DNA of 37,336 nucleotides from Phycisphaerae bacterium (lineage in GTDB: Bacteria > Planctomycetota > Phycisphaerae > Sedimentisphaerales > Anaerohalosphaeraceae). The DNA is taken from contig JACZKQ010000071.1 of the NCBI GenBank assembly GCA_014859965.1, positions 1 through 37,336 on the forward strand, in the 5' to 3' direction. Under the pieces are notes generated by a model. The model saw nothing but the letters and a program-made list of their open reading frames with translations. It was not told the origin of the DNA and ran no database searches. Positions 1-7,900 of this stretch are shown in pieces (the first letter of the stretch is position 1; every line of letters begins with the position of its first letter). The translations under genes were made by a program, and so were the position numbers.

Positions 1-145
1 AGGACCGAGCAAAACCGGTCGGGGCCCCAGAGGCCAAAATCCCCCCCCGGCGAACAGATGCTCCTGATTTTGGCCTCTGCCCAACCGGTTTTGCTCTCCA
101 TTGTCGCCGCAGGTTGGGTTTGGGTTGCGACATCCGGAGAATGCG
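1..145 (+). repeat. Intergenic hairpin repeat, copy 1 (left end cut by window)
   Basis: This is one of three near-complete copies of the same intergenic sequence (the others are at 4401-4599 and 17198-17397). The left arm at 7-40 pairs with the right arm at 67-96: both contain GAGCAAAACCGG and AGAGGCCAAAAT or their complements. The arms flank a run of 8 C and a conserved loop that includes GGCGAACAGATGCTCCTG. The copy ends with GGAGAATGCG at 136-145. The left terminal part (CAGG...CGCATTCTCC in the other copies) lies outside the window. No open reading frame across it looks real. It is best read as a small non-autonomous element or a structured intergenic repeat. Confidence 0.85.
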
Positions 146-379
146 ACAGCCTGGGCTCGGGCGGCGGTGTATTCGGGCGTTGCTGCTTTTCTTCTTTTCG
201 TGTTCTCGGGGGCAAACTCGTTTTTGCGGCTGCGATGCGGGTTAAGCGGCGTTGGCCGGGCCCGGAGGGCGGTGCAGAAAAACTTGTGTGGTCAGGCGTC
301 GGGTTTGTGTCGATTGCAGCCTCGTGCAGCAACTTAAAGGCGGAGAGAAAACAGGTAAGAAACCAAAGAAAGGTGAATT

Positions 380-727
380 ATGGAACTGACAACAGACAAG
401 TACAAGGATTGCATCGAAGCATGCAACGCCTGCGCCGTCGCATGTGAATACTGCGCCACCGCGTGCCTGCAGGGGGAAAATGTGCAAATGCTGGTCCGCT
501 GCATTGCCATGAACCGCGACTGCGCGAAACTCTGCTACACCGCATCGGGTTTCATGGCGGCAGGGTCGGAATTCAGCGAGGATATCTGCGCCACCTGTTC
601 GGATATCTGCCAGGCGTGCGCCGACGAATGCCGCCAGCACAAGCACGATCATTGCCAGCAGTGCGCCGACGTGTGCGAACGGTGCGCCAAAGAATGCGAA
701 AAGATGGCCACTGCCGACATCGTGTGA
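380..727 (+). CDS. Four-helix-bundle copper-binding protein (DUF326, Csp family)
   Basis: This 115-aa protein has 19 cysteines spaced as CxxxC and CxxC along four predicted helices (first set C11, C15, C18, C22, C25, C29; last set C92, C95, C99, C102, C106). That is the pattern of the DUF326 copper-storage proteins, which line the core of a four-helix bundle with cysteine thiolates and bind many Cu(I) ions. There is no signal peptide, so it resembles the cytosolic Csp3 type rather than exported Csp1. A histidine-containing segment (HKHDHC, near residue 87) could help metal entry. A ribosome binding site (AAAGGTG) sits 6 bases before the ATG. It stands alone; no copper pump or chaperone gene is next to it. 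The family is clear; copper storage in this organism is inferred from the family. Confidence 0.9.
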   Translation: MELTTDKYKDCIEACNACAVACEYCATACLQGENVQMLVRCIAMNRDCAKLCYTASGFMAAGSEFSEDICATCSDICQACADECRQHKHDHCQQCADVCERCAKECEKMATADIV

Positions 728-848
728 CGGGGCCGCACGCGAGAAAAAGAGGAGGAATAGCACTATACCGCGTTTTGGGCCTTGCGCAGGGCACATGCTC
801 GATCAGGTGTCTCGGCGCAAGCGTGGTTTTGGGTGCTTTGTGCGGATG

Positions 849-874
849 CCCCCGCGGCGCTGAGGCCGCGGGGG
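849..874. terminator. GC-rich stem-loop between convergent genes
   Basis: A perfect 10-bp stem (CCCCCGCGGC with GCCGCGGGGG) closes a 6-base loop. It lies between the ends of the copper-protein gene (plus) and the coiled-coil gene (minus), 15 bases past the stop of the latter. Neither strand has a T-run directly after it, so it may slow or stop transcription in both directions, but it is not a textbook intrinsic terminator. Confidence 0.45.
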
Positions 875-889
875 AACCGCTTGTTCTAT

Positions 890-1468
890 TTACTTCGTTT
901 CTGGTTTGGCTTTTTCGGTTGGGGGCAGTTTGCCTTCCGGGACGGCCAGCTCGGGGTTACGCTGCCTTTCGAGGCGCTGCATGCGCTCCTGCGTCATCTT
1001 TTCCATTTGTTCGCGGGCCTGCTTCATTCGCTCTTCGGAGGCCTTCAACTCGGCGGCGAGTTCCGCTTCCTTGCGTTCGAGGATCTTGTCGATGTATGCG
1101 ACGGTTTTCTTTGCTTTCTCGTCCTGCGCGACCTTTCTTATGGCCTTGAGTTCGGCGGCGTACAGCTCGAATTGGCGCTGCTTGTTGGTGGTCTGCTCCT
1201 GCATCATTCTGAGCTGCTGCTGCTGCATGGTGGATGGGTTCGCCTGGGGCGGCGTGCCCGGCATCCCTCGCGTGGGCGCGGGCTGACGGATTTGGCGGGT
1301 GTCGGCCGGTTTGGCGCGCTCGGTGCGTGGGGGGGCGGTCTGCTCACCGGCGGTCTTGCCCGCGGTTACTTTGGCTGCGTCGTTGACTTTTGCTTCCTGA
1401 GCCCACAGAACACCTGCCGCCAGAGCCACGGTTGACGCCAGAGCAAATACACCGATCATTCTTTTCAT
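890..1468 (-). CDS. Secreted coiled-coil protein of unknown function
   Basis: I do not recognise a family. The start is set at 1468 because GGAGAC lies 6 bases before this ATG and the protein then begins with a classical signal peptide (MKRMIGVFALASTVALAAG, cleavage probably after LWAQ). The mature part (about 165 residues) has a Pro/Thr-rich linker, a Gln-rich stretch (about residues 80-95) and a long charged segment rich in K, E, Q, R and A that should form a helical coiled coil, with heptad-like KxxEExxKxxREQMEKM spacing. It is probably periplasmic. The longer open frame to 1582 adds 38 residues with no signal character and is rejected. It is followed by the stem-loop at 849-874. Alternatives are a structural or chaperone-like periplasmic protein; no function is claimed. 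Confidence 0.7.
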   Translation of the reverse strand: MKRMIGVFALASTVALAAGVLWAQEAKVNDAAKVTAGKTAGEQTAPPRTERAKPADTRQIRQPAPTRGMPGTPPQANPSTMQQQQLRMMQEQTTNKQRQFELYAAELKAIRKVAQDEKAKKTVAYIDKILERKEAELAAELKASEERMKQAREQMEKMTQERMQRLERQRNPELAVPEGKLPPTEKAKPETK

Positions 1469-1695
1469 GTTTTTGTCTCCATAACACTTTGGTTGATGAC
1501 TACTTGTTTTTTTTATCGACCGAAAAGCAAAAAACCGTTGAGTATTCCGCGACCCAGGGCGTTTCCTGGCTGAAGCTGCCAAGGGGCTTTACGCCGTCAT
1601 TAGCGGCAGGGCTGCCGATTGGCACCGTTTTTTGAGCCGTGTGGAGCACAGATTCGTATCAGTAATATGGATGGAAACGACCGGGGGTTCGAAAA

Positions 1696-2340
1696 ATGGC
1701 TGCTAAGAGGACGATTTTTTGGGACGTGGACACCCAGTACGACTTTCTGATGCCGGACGGGCGGCTCTATGTGCCGGGTGCGGAAGAGGTCATCGAGACG
1801 ATCAGCGGGGTGAGGCGGTTTGCGCTGGAGGAGGGCTTTTCGATGGTTGCTTCGGTGGATTGGCACACGATGGCCGATTCGGAGGTTTCTGAGGAGCCGG
1901 ATTATCGGACGACTTTCCCGGCGCACTGCATGGCGGGGTCGCCGGGGGCCCAGCGCGTCGGGTATTTGGGGGAGCGGCCGATGCGGTATGTTCCGGTGGA
2001 GATGATCACGGTGCGGGAACTGGCGGGTTATTTCGCGGAGGAGCCGTTTCATGTGGTGATCCGGACGAACTCTGTTGACGTGTTCGACAATCCCAACACG
2101 CTCGCGGTGCTTGAGATCGTTCGGCCGGAGGATGTGGTGGTGTTCGGCGTCGCACTGGACGTGTGCGTGCGGAATACGGTGGTGGGTTTGCTGAAGTGGG
2201 GCAAGTGCCGGATTCATGTGGTCAAGAACGCGGTGCGGGGACTGAACCTGATCCCGGATGCACAGATGTTCGAGCAATTCGCCGAGCACAGGGTGCATCT
2301 TGTTTACAGTGATGAACTGGCGGAGATATGTGGCTGCTGA
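1696..2340 (+). CDS. Isochorismatase-family cysteine hydrolase, probable nicotinamidase
   Basis: This 214-aa protein has the cysteine-hydrolase fold of nicotinamidases, which convert nicotinamide to nicotinate and ammonia. The catalytic Asp is D12 in VDTQYDF and the nucleophile is C157 in GVALDVC, following the cis-peptide pair (V152-A153). Likely metal ligands are D55 and H57 (DWH) and H77 (FPAHCMAGSPGA). The usual catalytic Lys sits in a KxxxDVF-like segment; here it reads VIRTNSVDVFDNPN, so Arg123 or another residue may replace it. The stop overlaps the next gene, nicotinate phosphoribosyltransferase, by 13 bases, which strongly supports a role in NAD salvage. A GGGGG ribosome binding site lies 8 bases before the ATG. 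pncA would be the usual name but the Lys question makes me leave the symbol empty. Confidence 0.85.
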   Translation: MAAKRTIFWDVDTQYDFLMPDGRLYVPGAEEVIETISGVRRFALEEGFSMVASVDWHTMADSEVSEEPDYRTTFPAHCMAGSPGAQRVGYLGERPMRYVPVEMITVRELAGYFAEEPFHVVIRTNSVDVFDNPNTLAVLEIVRPEDVVVFGVALDVCVRNTVVGLLKWGKCRIHVVKNAVRGLNLIPDAQMFEQFAEHRVHLVYSDELAEICGC

Positions 2341-3614
2341 GACAGACGCCGGGGCTGATGACCGACTTGTATGAGCTGACGATGGGGCAGGTTTATTTCG
2401 ACAAGCAGCTCGACGGGACGGCGTGTTTTGAGGTGACGGTGCGGCATCTGCCGCCGCGGTGGGGTTTCTTTGTGATGGCGGGGCTGGAGGAACTGGCGGC
2501 ATATCTGGAGGCGTTTCGATTCGATGAGGAGGATGTCGCGTGGCTGCGGGGGACGGGGCGGTTTTCGGAGGTATTTCTTGGATATCTCGGAGGGTTGAGA
2601 CTCGACGTGGATGTGCGGGCGATGCCGGAGGGGACGGTATTCTTTGCGGGTGAGCCGGTGGTGGAGGTGCGCGGGCCGCTGATCGCTGCGCAGTTGCTGG
2701 AGAGCTATGTGCTGAACGTGCTGGGGTTTTCGATTATCGAGGCGTCGCTGGCGGCGCGGGTGCGGATTGCGGCGGCCGGTAAGGCGATCGTGGATTTCGG
2801 GCTGCGGCGGACGCAGGGCCCGGTGGCGGCGCTGCGTGCGGCGCGCGGGGGGATGATGGCGGGGTTTGCGGCCACGAGCAACGTGTTTGCGGCGCGGGCG
2901 CTGGGCTTTACGGCGTCGGGCACGATGGCGCATTCGTATGTGGAGGCGCACGAGAGCGAGCGGGAGGCGTTTGCGGATTTCGCCGAGGCGCACGGGGAGG
3001 ATGCGGTTTTGCTGGTCGATACGTACGAGCCCTTTGAGGGGATACGGACGGGGGCCGACGTGGCGGGGGGGTACCTCAGGAAGCACGGTCTGCGGATTAA
3101 AGGCATTCGTCTGGACAGCGGGGACCTTGCCGAGCAGGCGCGTTTTGCGCGGCGGCTGTTCGACGAGCGCGGGCTGGGGTTTATGGAGATATTCGCAAGC
3201 GGCGGGCTGGATGAGTATCGGGTTGCGGAGTTGGTGGAGACGTGTCCGGAGATCGACGGCTACGGGATCGGGACGCGGTTTGGGGTGAGCCGGGAGGCGC
3301 CGGACGTGGACATTGCTTACAAGCTTGTTCGGTACGGGGAGAGGAATGTTTTTAAGACGTCGCCGGGCAAGGTGACGCGGCCGGGGAGGAAGAGCGTGGT
3401 GCGGATTACGGAGGGCGGGCGGTATGTGAAGGACGTTGTTTGTCCGATGCGGAGGGAGGTTGGCGCTGGAGATTTGCTTGTGCCGTTTGGGGGTGCGGAG
3501 GAGATGGGGGTGATTCAGGAACGTTTGCAGGATGAATTGAGCAAGTTATCAAGCGATGTGAAACGGCTGGAAGGGGCGCAAGCCTATCCGGTCGAATTTG
3601 TTGAAGGAGAATAA
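2328..3614 (+). CDS. pncB: Nicotinate phosphoribosyltransferase
   Basis: This 428-aa enzyme joins nicotinate to PRPP to give nicotinate mononucleotide, the first committed step of the Preiss-Handler NAD route. Recognisable features are the N-terminal TDLYELTMGQVYF, the segment DFGLRRTQGP that binds substrate, the GTMAHS motif with H202 (the His that is phosphorylated in the family), IRLDSGDL and FASGGLDE in the barrel, and GIGTRFGVS for phosphate binding. Start choice: ATG 2328 overlaps the nicotinamidase gene and has GGCGGAG just upstream; the internal ATG at 2358, immediately before TDLYELTM, is an alternative. The last 40 residues after the core (VIQERLQDELSKLSSDVKRL) form a helical tail. 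Together with the preceding gene it gives a two-step route from nicotinamide to NaMN. Confidence 0.95.
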   Translation: MWLLRQTPGLMTDLYELTMGQVYFDKQLDGTACFEVTVRHLPPRWGFFVMAGLEELAAYLEAFRFDEEDVAWLRGTGRFSEVFLGYLGGLRLDVDVRAMPEGTVFFAGEPVVEVRGPLIAAQLLESYVLNVLGFSIIEASLAARVRIAAAGKAIVDFGLRRTQGPVAALRAARGGMMAGFAATSNVFAARALGFTASGTMAHSYVEAHESEREAFADFAEAHGEDAVLLVDTYEPFEGIRTGADVAGGYLRKHGLRIKGIRLDSGDLAEQARFARRLFDERGLGFMEIFASGGLDEYRVAELVETCPEIDGYGIGTRFGVSREAPDVDIAYKLVRYGERNVFKTSPGKVTRPGRKSVVRITEGGRYVKDVVCPMRREVGAGDLLVPFGGAEEMGVIQERLQDELSKLSSDVKRLEGAQAYPVEFVEGE

Positions 3615-3616
3615 TC

Positions 3617-4036
3617 ATGGATACGTATGTGGATGGATTTGTGATACCGGTGCCGAAGGACAGGATGCATGAGTACCGGCGGATGGCCGAGCGGGCCGGC
3701 GAGATATGGATGGAGCACGGGGCGCTGGAATACCGGGAGTGCGTGGGCGACGACCTGGAGCCGAAGGATTTCCGCGGCTTCAGGGAGGCGGCCGGGGCAC
3801 GCGAGGACGAGACGGTGGTGTTCTCCTGGATCATGTACGAGTCGCGCGAGCACCGCGACAAGGTCAACGCCGAGGTGATGGCCGACCCGCGCATGACTGA
3901 GATGATGAAGGAGACGAGCGAGCCCTTCGAGTGCGGCCGAATGGCCTACGGCGGTTTCAGGACGATCGTTCAACTGACGCGAGAACCCGCGCAATGGCCG
4001 AACCTTGAAAAACCGGCTGAATCCGGGGTGCGTTAA
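3617..4036 (+). CDS. DUF1428 family protein (YbaA-like)
   Basis: This 139-aa protein carries the full DUF1428 pattern: MDTYVDGFVIPVPKDR at the start, then GALEYRECVGDDL, then FSWIMYESREHRDKVNAEVM and a terminal GRMAYGGFR. The family forms small dimeric alpha-beta barrels like the ABM/YCII group; its activity is unknown. It begins 2 bases after the pncB stop with a strong AAGGAG ribosome binding site 9 bases from the ATG, so it is likely co-transcribed with the NAD salvage genes. A link to that pathway is only positional. Cytoplasmic, no signal peptide. Confidence 0.9.
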   Translation: MDTYVDGFVIPVPKDRMHEYRRMAERAGEIWMEHGALEYRECVGDDLEPKDFRGFREAAGAREDETVVFSWIMYESREHRDKVNAEVMADPRMTEMMKETSEPFECGRMAYGGFRTIVQLTREPAQWPNLEKPAESGVR

Positions 4037-4044
4037 CATCAGAG

Positions 4045-4109
4045 GGCGCCAAGCGCTTCGATTCTTTGCGCGCTGAAGGCCAACGCTAACGGAACAGGCG
4101 CTTGGTGCC
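4045..4109. other. Inverted repeat after DUF1428 gene
   Basis: GGCGCCAAGCGC at 4045-4056 pairs with GCGCTTGGTGCC at 4098-4109 (11 Watson-Crick pairs plus one G-U), separated by 41 bases. A short T-run (ACCTTTTTGG) begins 19 bases beyond the second arm. It could be a long-loop terminator for the NAD salvage operon; the distance to the T-run makes this uncertain. Confidence 0.35.
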
Positions 4110-4163
4110 TTCAATCAGGCAGGCATACCTTTTTGGCGACAACGGAAGCCTAAAACTGTTTGC

Positions 4164-4243
4164 TGGCCTCTGCCCAACCGGTTTTGCTACCATTTTCGCC
4201 GCATGTTGGGTTTGGGATGCCGGACATCCGGAGAATGCGCCTG
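4164..4243 (+). repeat. Intergenic hairpin repeat, partial copy (right half)
   Basis: This fragment starts inside the right hairpin arm (TGGCCTCTGCCCAACC) and continues through GTTTTGCT, TTCGCCGCA, GTTGGGTTTGGGATGC, GGACATCC and the terminal GGAGAATGCGCCTG. It lacks the left arm, poly-C run and conserved loop, so it is a truncated copy of the element found complete only 160 bases further on, in the same orientation. Confidence 0.8.
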
Positions 4244-4294
4244 CCTTGGGCTTGCGGGTGTGGTCCTTGACCTGAGAGGGAAATCTAATAAGTG

Positions 4295-4389
4295 TGTAAA
4301 CTCTTATATATTTACATAATAATGCAGACTTTCAAGCGAAGTCTGCGAAACTGTGGCGGAATCGCAGACTTGGTAGACTTGACAGACTT
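4295..4389 (+). other. AT-rich block with alternative hairpins and AGACTT direct repeats
   Basis: A TGTAAA-N10-TTTACA inverted repeat (4295-4316) is followed by three sequence arms that can pair in two exclusive ways. GCAGACTT (4324-4331) pairs with AAGTCTGC (4339-4346), loop 7. The same middle arm, AAGTCTGCGA (4339-4348), pairs perfectly with TCGCAGACTT (4362-4371), loop 13. Two more AGACTT copies follow at 4375-4380 and 4384-4389. The arrangement looks like a designed switch, or a decayed end of a mobile element, just left of repeat copy 2. No gene starts directly after it, so function is unknown. Confidence 0.5.
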
Positions 4390-4400
4390 TTACGCATAGA

Positions 4401-4599
4401 CAGGGACGAACGCATTCTCCTGACAGCTCGCTGGGCAGGGCGGCGGCGCCAGGGCCGAGCAAAACCGGTCGGGGCCTCAGAGGCCAAAATTCCCCCCCCC
4501 GGCGAACAGATGCTCCTGATTCTGGCCTCTGCCCAACGGGTTTTGCTCTCCATGGTCGCCGCAGGTTGGGTTTGGGATGCGACCCGGAGAATGCGCCTG
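4401..4599 (+). repeat. Intergenic hairpin repeat, copy 2 (complete)
   Basis: This is a complete copy of about 199 bases. It begins CAGG and ends CCTG, with inner terminal inverted repeats CGCATTCTCC (4411-4420) and GGAGAATGCG (4586-4595). The central arms at 4457-4491 and 4519-4548 pair with a few mismatches; the poly-C run has 9 C. The loop GGCGAACAGATGCTCCTG is identical to the other copies. Similarity to copy 3 starts exactly at CAGG and stops after CCTG plus a few bases. No obvious flanking duplication is visible here. Confidence 0.88.
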
Positions 4600-4772
4600 C
4601 CTTGGCCACTTCTTCTTTGCTATTGCGAATACTTTGAGCAAAAGCTATCTTTATAGACTGCGGCCTTAGGAGAAGGCTGCCGGACGGAACCCTTTGGAAA
4701 GGCCTGGGTTAGGGGATTGCAGGCCGGTCAGTTGAAAAAAAGCCGATTTTCGAAAAAAAACGCGATATTTGT
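4600..4772. other. Gene-free stretch with two small stem-loops
   Basis: No reading frame here has a ribosome binding site or protein-like composition. Two local stem-loops are visible: CGGCCTT/AAGGCTG (4661-4679) and GGCCTG/CAGGCC (4701-4725). After 4735 the sequence becomes A-rich, leading into the promoter of the large secreted protein; this A-rich block could act as an upstream promoter element. Confidence 0.4.
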
Positions 4773-4801
4773 TTGGCATATATCAAAACATGTGCTATAA
4801 T
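4773..4801 (+). promoter_or_regulatory. Sigma-70-type promoter for the 1227-aa protein gene
   Basis: TTGGCA and TATAAT are separated by 17 bases, with an extended minus-10 TGC directly before TATAAT and A/T-rich tracts upstream. Transcription should begin near 4808, giving a leader of about 128 bases before the ATG at 4936. This is the best promoter match in the window. Confidence 0.8.
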
Positions 4802-4935
4802 ATAGTGAGAGTGAGGTTTCCGGCGGCTTCTTAGCTGTTCATCGCTGGCCGACAACAAAGACTCAATTGTTACCGGATAGGCGGAGTCGCTTATAGTGGC
4901 GGCTCAATGAGTTTGAGAGTGAAGGGGTTCTGAGG

Positions 4936-7900
4936 ATGAGCGTGATGCAGCGGATGTGGGGAGCAGTTTGGGTGGCTTGTCTGGCGGGGTATGCGGCGGG
5001 CTTTAACGGGCACGTGGCAAGCGAGGGGGCGGTGACTGTGACCATCTCGCCGGTGGAGGATGTTACGGCGTTCGATGTGCCGCGGCGGGTGGACGTGACA
5101 GTGGAGAACAAGGGCGCGGCGGCGGTGACGGTCGCGCTGCGGATGGGGGGACTGGTCGACGAGTGGCGGGCGGTGGGGGCGACGGACAGGCAGGTCGTCG
5201 TCGCGGGCGGGTCGCGGGAGGCGGCGGCGTTCGAGATTGCCTGCGGGCAGGGGGCGCCCTCGGCGCTGTGGCCCGTGCACGTGTGGGCGGATTTTGAGCT
5301 GGACGGGCAGGCGCGATCCGTGCATTGCGTGCAGGTGTTCAAGTCGGCATTTGTGCCGGTGCAGGCCGAAGCTCCGTCTGATCCGGCGGCGGCGGTTGTG
5401 CCGGCACGCGGGGCGCTGTCGCTGCTGTCCGTCGATACGCATCGCGTCGTGTGGCAGTTTTTCGACGAGGCGCCGGTTGCCATGCCGGTCGGCTGGCAGG
5501 GGTCGGAGGAGCGGTCGCGGACGTCGTTCGGCATTGGCGACGAGTTTCGCGGTGCACGCAGACGGGCGCTTCAGATTCATCCGCCGTGGTACGGCAAGGC
5601 GGGGACGGTCTTCGTGGAATACCGCGTGACTCTTCCGGAGACCAGGCCGATTGCACTGCGGTTCGCCAATGCGATTCGGGACAGCGGCCCGCAGGAGCCG
5701 GCGTCGGACGGCGTGACGTTTCGCGTGTGGGTTGGCGATGAGAAGCGTTTCGACCGGCACACAGACAGCAAGACGTGGCTCGACGGCGAGGCGGACCTGA
5801 GTGACTACGCGGGCAAGACGGTTCTGCTTCGGCTGGAAAGCCATCCGGGGCCGAAGAAGAATACGACCTGCGATTCGTGCTTCTGGGGAGATCCGGTCAT
5901 CATGGCCGGCGACCCGCCTAAACGGTTGACCGCGGAGCAAAAGGTCCAGCTTGGTCGGCAGGCAGGGCGGCTGGTCAGCGGCAAGCCGCATTTGTACATG
6001 TCCGACAGCCCGGAAGTCGTGGTCGGCGGCAAGGCGTCGCTCTTTCCGTTGGCGGACGGATGTATCGCGGCCGTGCTGCCGGGGCCCAACGGCATCTTCG
6101 ACGCTGCTATCGCGTTCGGCAAGGGCGACAAGTGCGTTGTCTTTGACGGTGTCAACGCGGCCGTTCTGGGCAGCCGCATCGGCGCCGATTCGGAGGTGCT
6201 GCTCGAGAGCATCGAAATGGGGCAGGACGGCAAAATGATGCATCGCCTGTCGCACGGCGGCGAACAATTCGATTTGACGGCGATACTGTATGCAGAACAC
6301 GGCGGTCTTCGCATTCGCTTTGAATGCCCGCAGCGGATCACGGATCTGGCCATCGGCCGGGCTGACCAGAAGGCGCCGCGGGTTTACTATGGACACGGCT
6401 ACTGCATCGAAGAGCCTAAGGCCTTTCGCGCCGGGTTCGGCGGGCACAATCTTTCGACGAGTCACGTGGGGTTTGACTTTGCCGGCGGCGTTTCGCTGCT
6501 CATGGCGACGGACAATCCGCCGGATGCGCTGGAGGTTTCGCCGGACGAGCATGTCTACGCTTTGCACACGCACATGAATGCGACGCTGACGTTTGTTCCA
6601 GGTCTGAGCGGGGCGTTTGATTGTGCCGTCAAGTACCGCGACTTATACGACAAGAAACCGTCGCCCGGTTTTAAGAACAAGGCGGGGCGGTTTGTGTTCG
6701 ACATCTGGGGCGGCGGCTATGCTTACATCGCCGAGACGATGCAGCGCATGATCGACTACGGGCTGACCGACTCGCTCCTGACGGTGCATAACTGGCAGCG
6801 GTGGGGATACGATTACCGCCTGCCGGATATCTATCCGCCGAATCCCCGCTACGGGACCATCGGGGACATGCGGAAGATCGGCGAGTTGTGCCGGCCGCAC
6901 GCGATTCCCTGGGGTCTGCACGACAACTACATCGATTTCTATCCGGACGCCGAGGGTTACAGCTATGATCATATCTGCTTCACCGAACGCGGCGAGCCGG
7001 TCAAGGCGTGGATCAATGAGGACCGCGACGCACAAAGCTACCGCTGGCGGCCGGACCGTTTCATGCCGTTCCTTCAGCGCAACCTCAAGCTCATCAAGGA
7101 GGGTCTCGCCCCTACGCATTACTTCATCGACGTGTTTACGTCGATCGAGCTGTTTGATTTTTACGACAAGGCGGGCGACTTTCACTCCATGCTGGAGACG
7201 CGGCGCTGCTGGGGCGAGAGCTTCCGGTGGATCCAGGATTACCTCGGCGGGGCGGTGACGACCAGCGAGGCGGGGCACGACCAGCTTACCGGTTATCTCG
7301 ACGGGGCGGATTGCCAGCACCTGACGCTCACACCGCAGAGCCGCGAGTTCTGCATTCGGCTGGAATGCGGCGACTGGCAGCGGGTTCCGTGGTTCGACGC
7401 GGTGCTGCACGACAAGTTCAGCCTGCACGGGGTGGGCTATCCGTCGCGTTACGTGCTCACCGAGCCGGACGACCATGGCGGCGTGCTCGAAAGCGACGAC
7501 TATATCAGCGCCGAGGTGCTGACCGGACATGCGATGATGATCGACAATCGCGGCTTCGGGCGGGGGGCCGTGCGGAAGTACTGGCTGGCTCAGGATTTCC
7601 TGCGAAGCATTGCGACGGACACAATCCGCTCGGTGCAGTTCGCCGATGACGACATCCACCGGCAGATCGTCACCTGGAGCGGCGGCGCAAGGGTTTATGT
7701 CAATCGCGGCAAGGACGACTGGAATATCGCGGGCAAGACGCTGCCTCAGTACGGGTATTTCGCGGCAAACGGCGAAATCGCATCGAGCATCGAGCGCATC
7801 GACGGCATCATCGTCGAGCAGTCGCAAGGGCCGTCGGGACGCTACTTCAACGGGCGCGGTTTCGACGCCGGCGACCGCCTCGGATTGAGGCCTCGGATCG

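Noticed and set aside
58..447. Reading frames crossing repeat copy 1, and a similar one at 4304-4609
   Set aside because: They translate the hairpin repeat in different frames in different copies, with frame-breaking length changes in the poly-C run, so they cannot be conserved proteins.
242..796. Long minus-strand reading frame over the copper protein gene
   Set aside because: It lies antisense to a clear DUF326 gene, has no ribosome binding site, and its residues follow the high-GC shadow pattern.
1590..1640. Possible terminator: CGGCAGGGCTGCCG followed by a T-run
   Set aside because: The palindrome leaves too small a loop, the T-run starts 10 bases after it, and no gene ends upstream on that strand.
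4891..6573. 560-aa minus-strand frame opposite the large secreted protein
   Set aside because: It is very Arg/His/Pro-rich, has no recognisable motif, and overlaps a well-supported gene with promoter and signal peptide; a codon-bias shadow.
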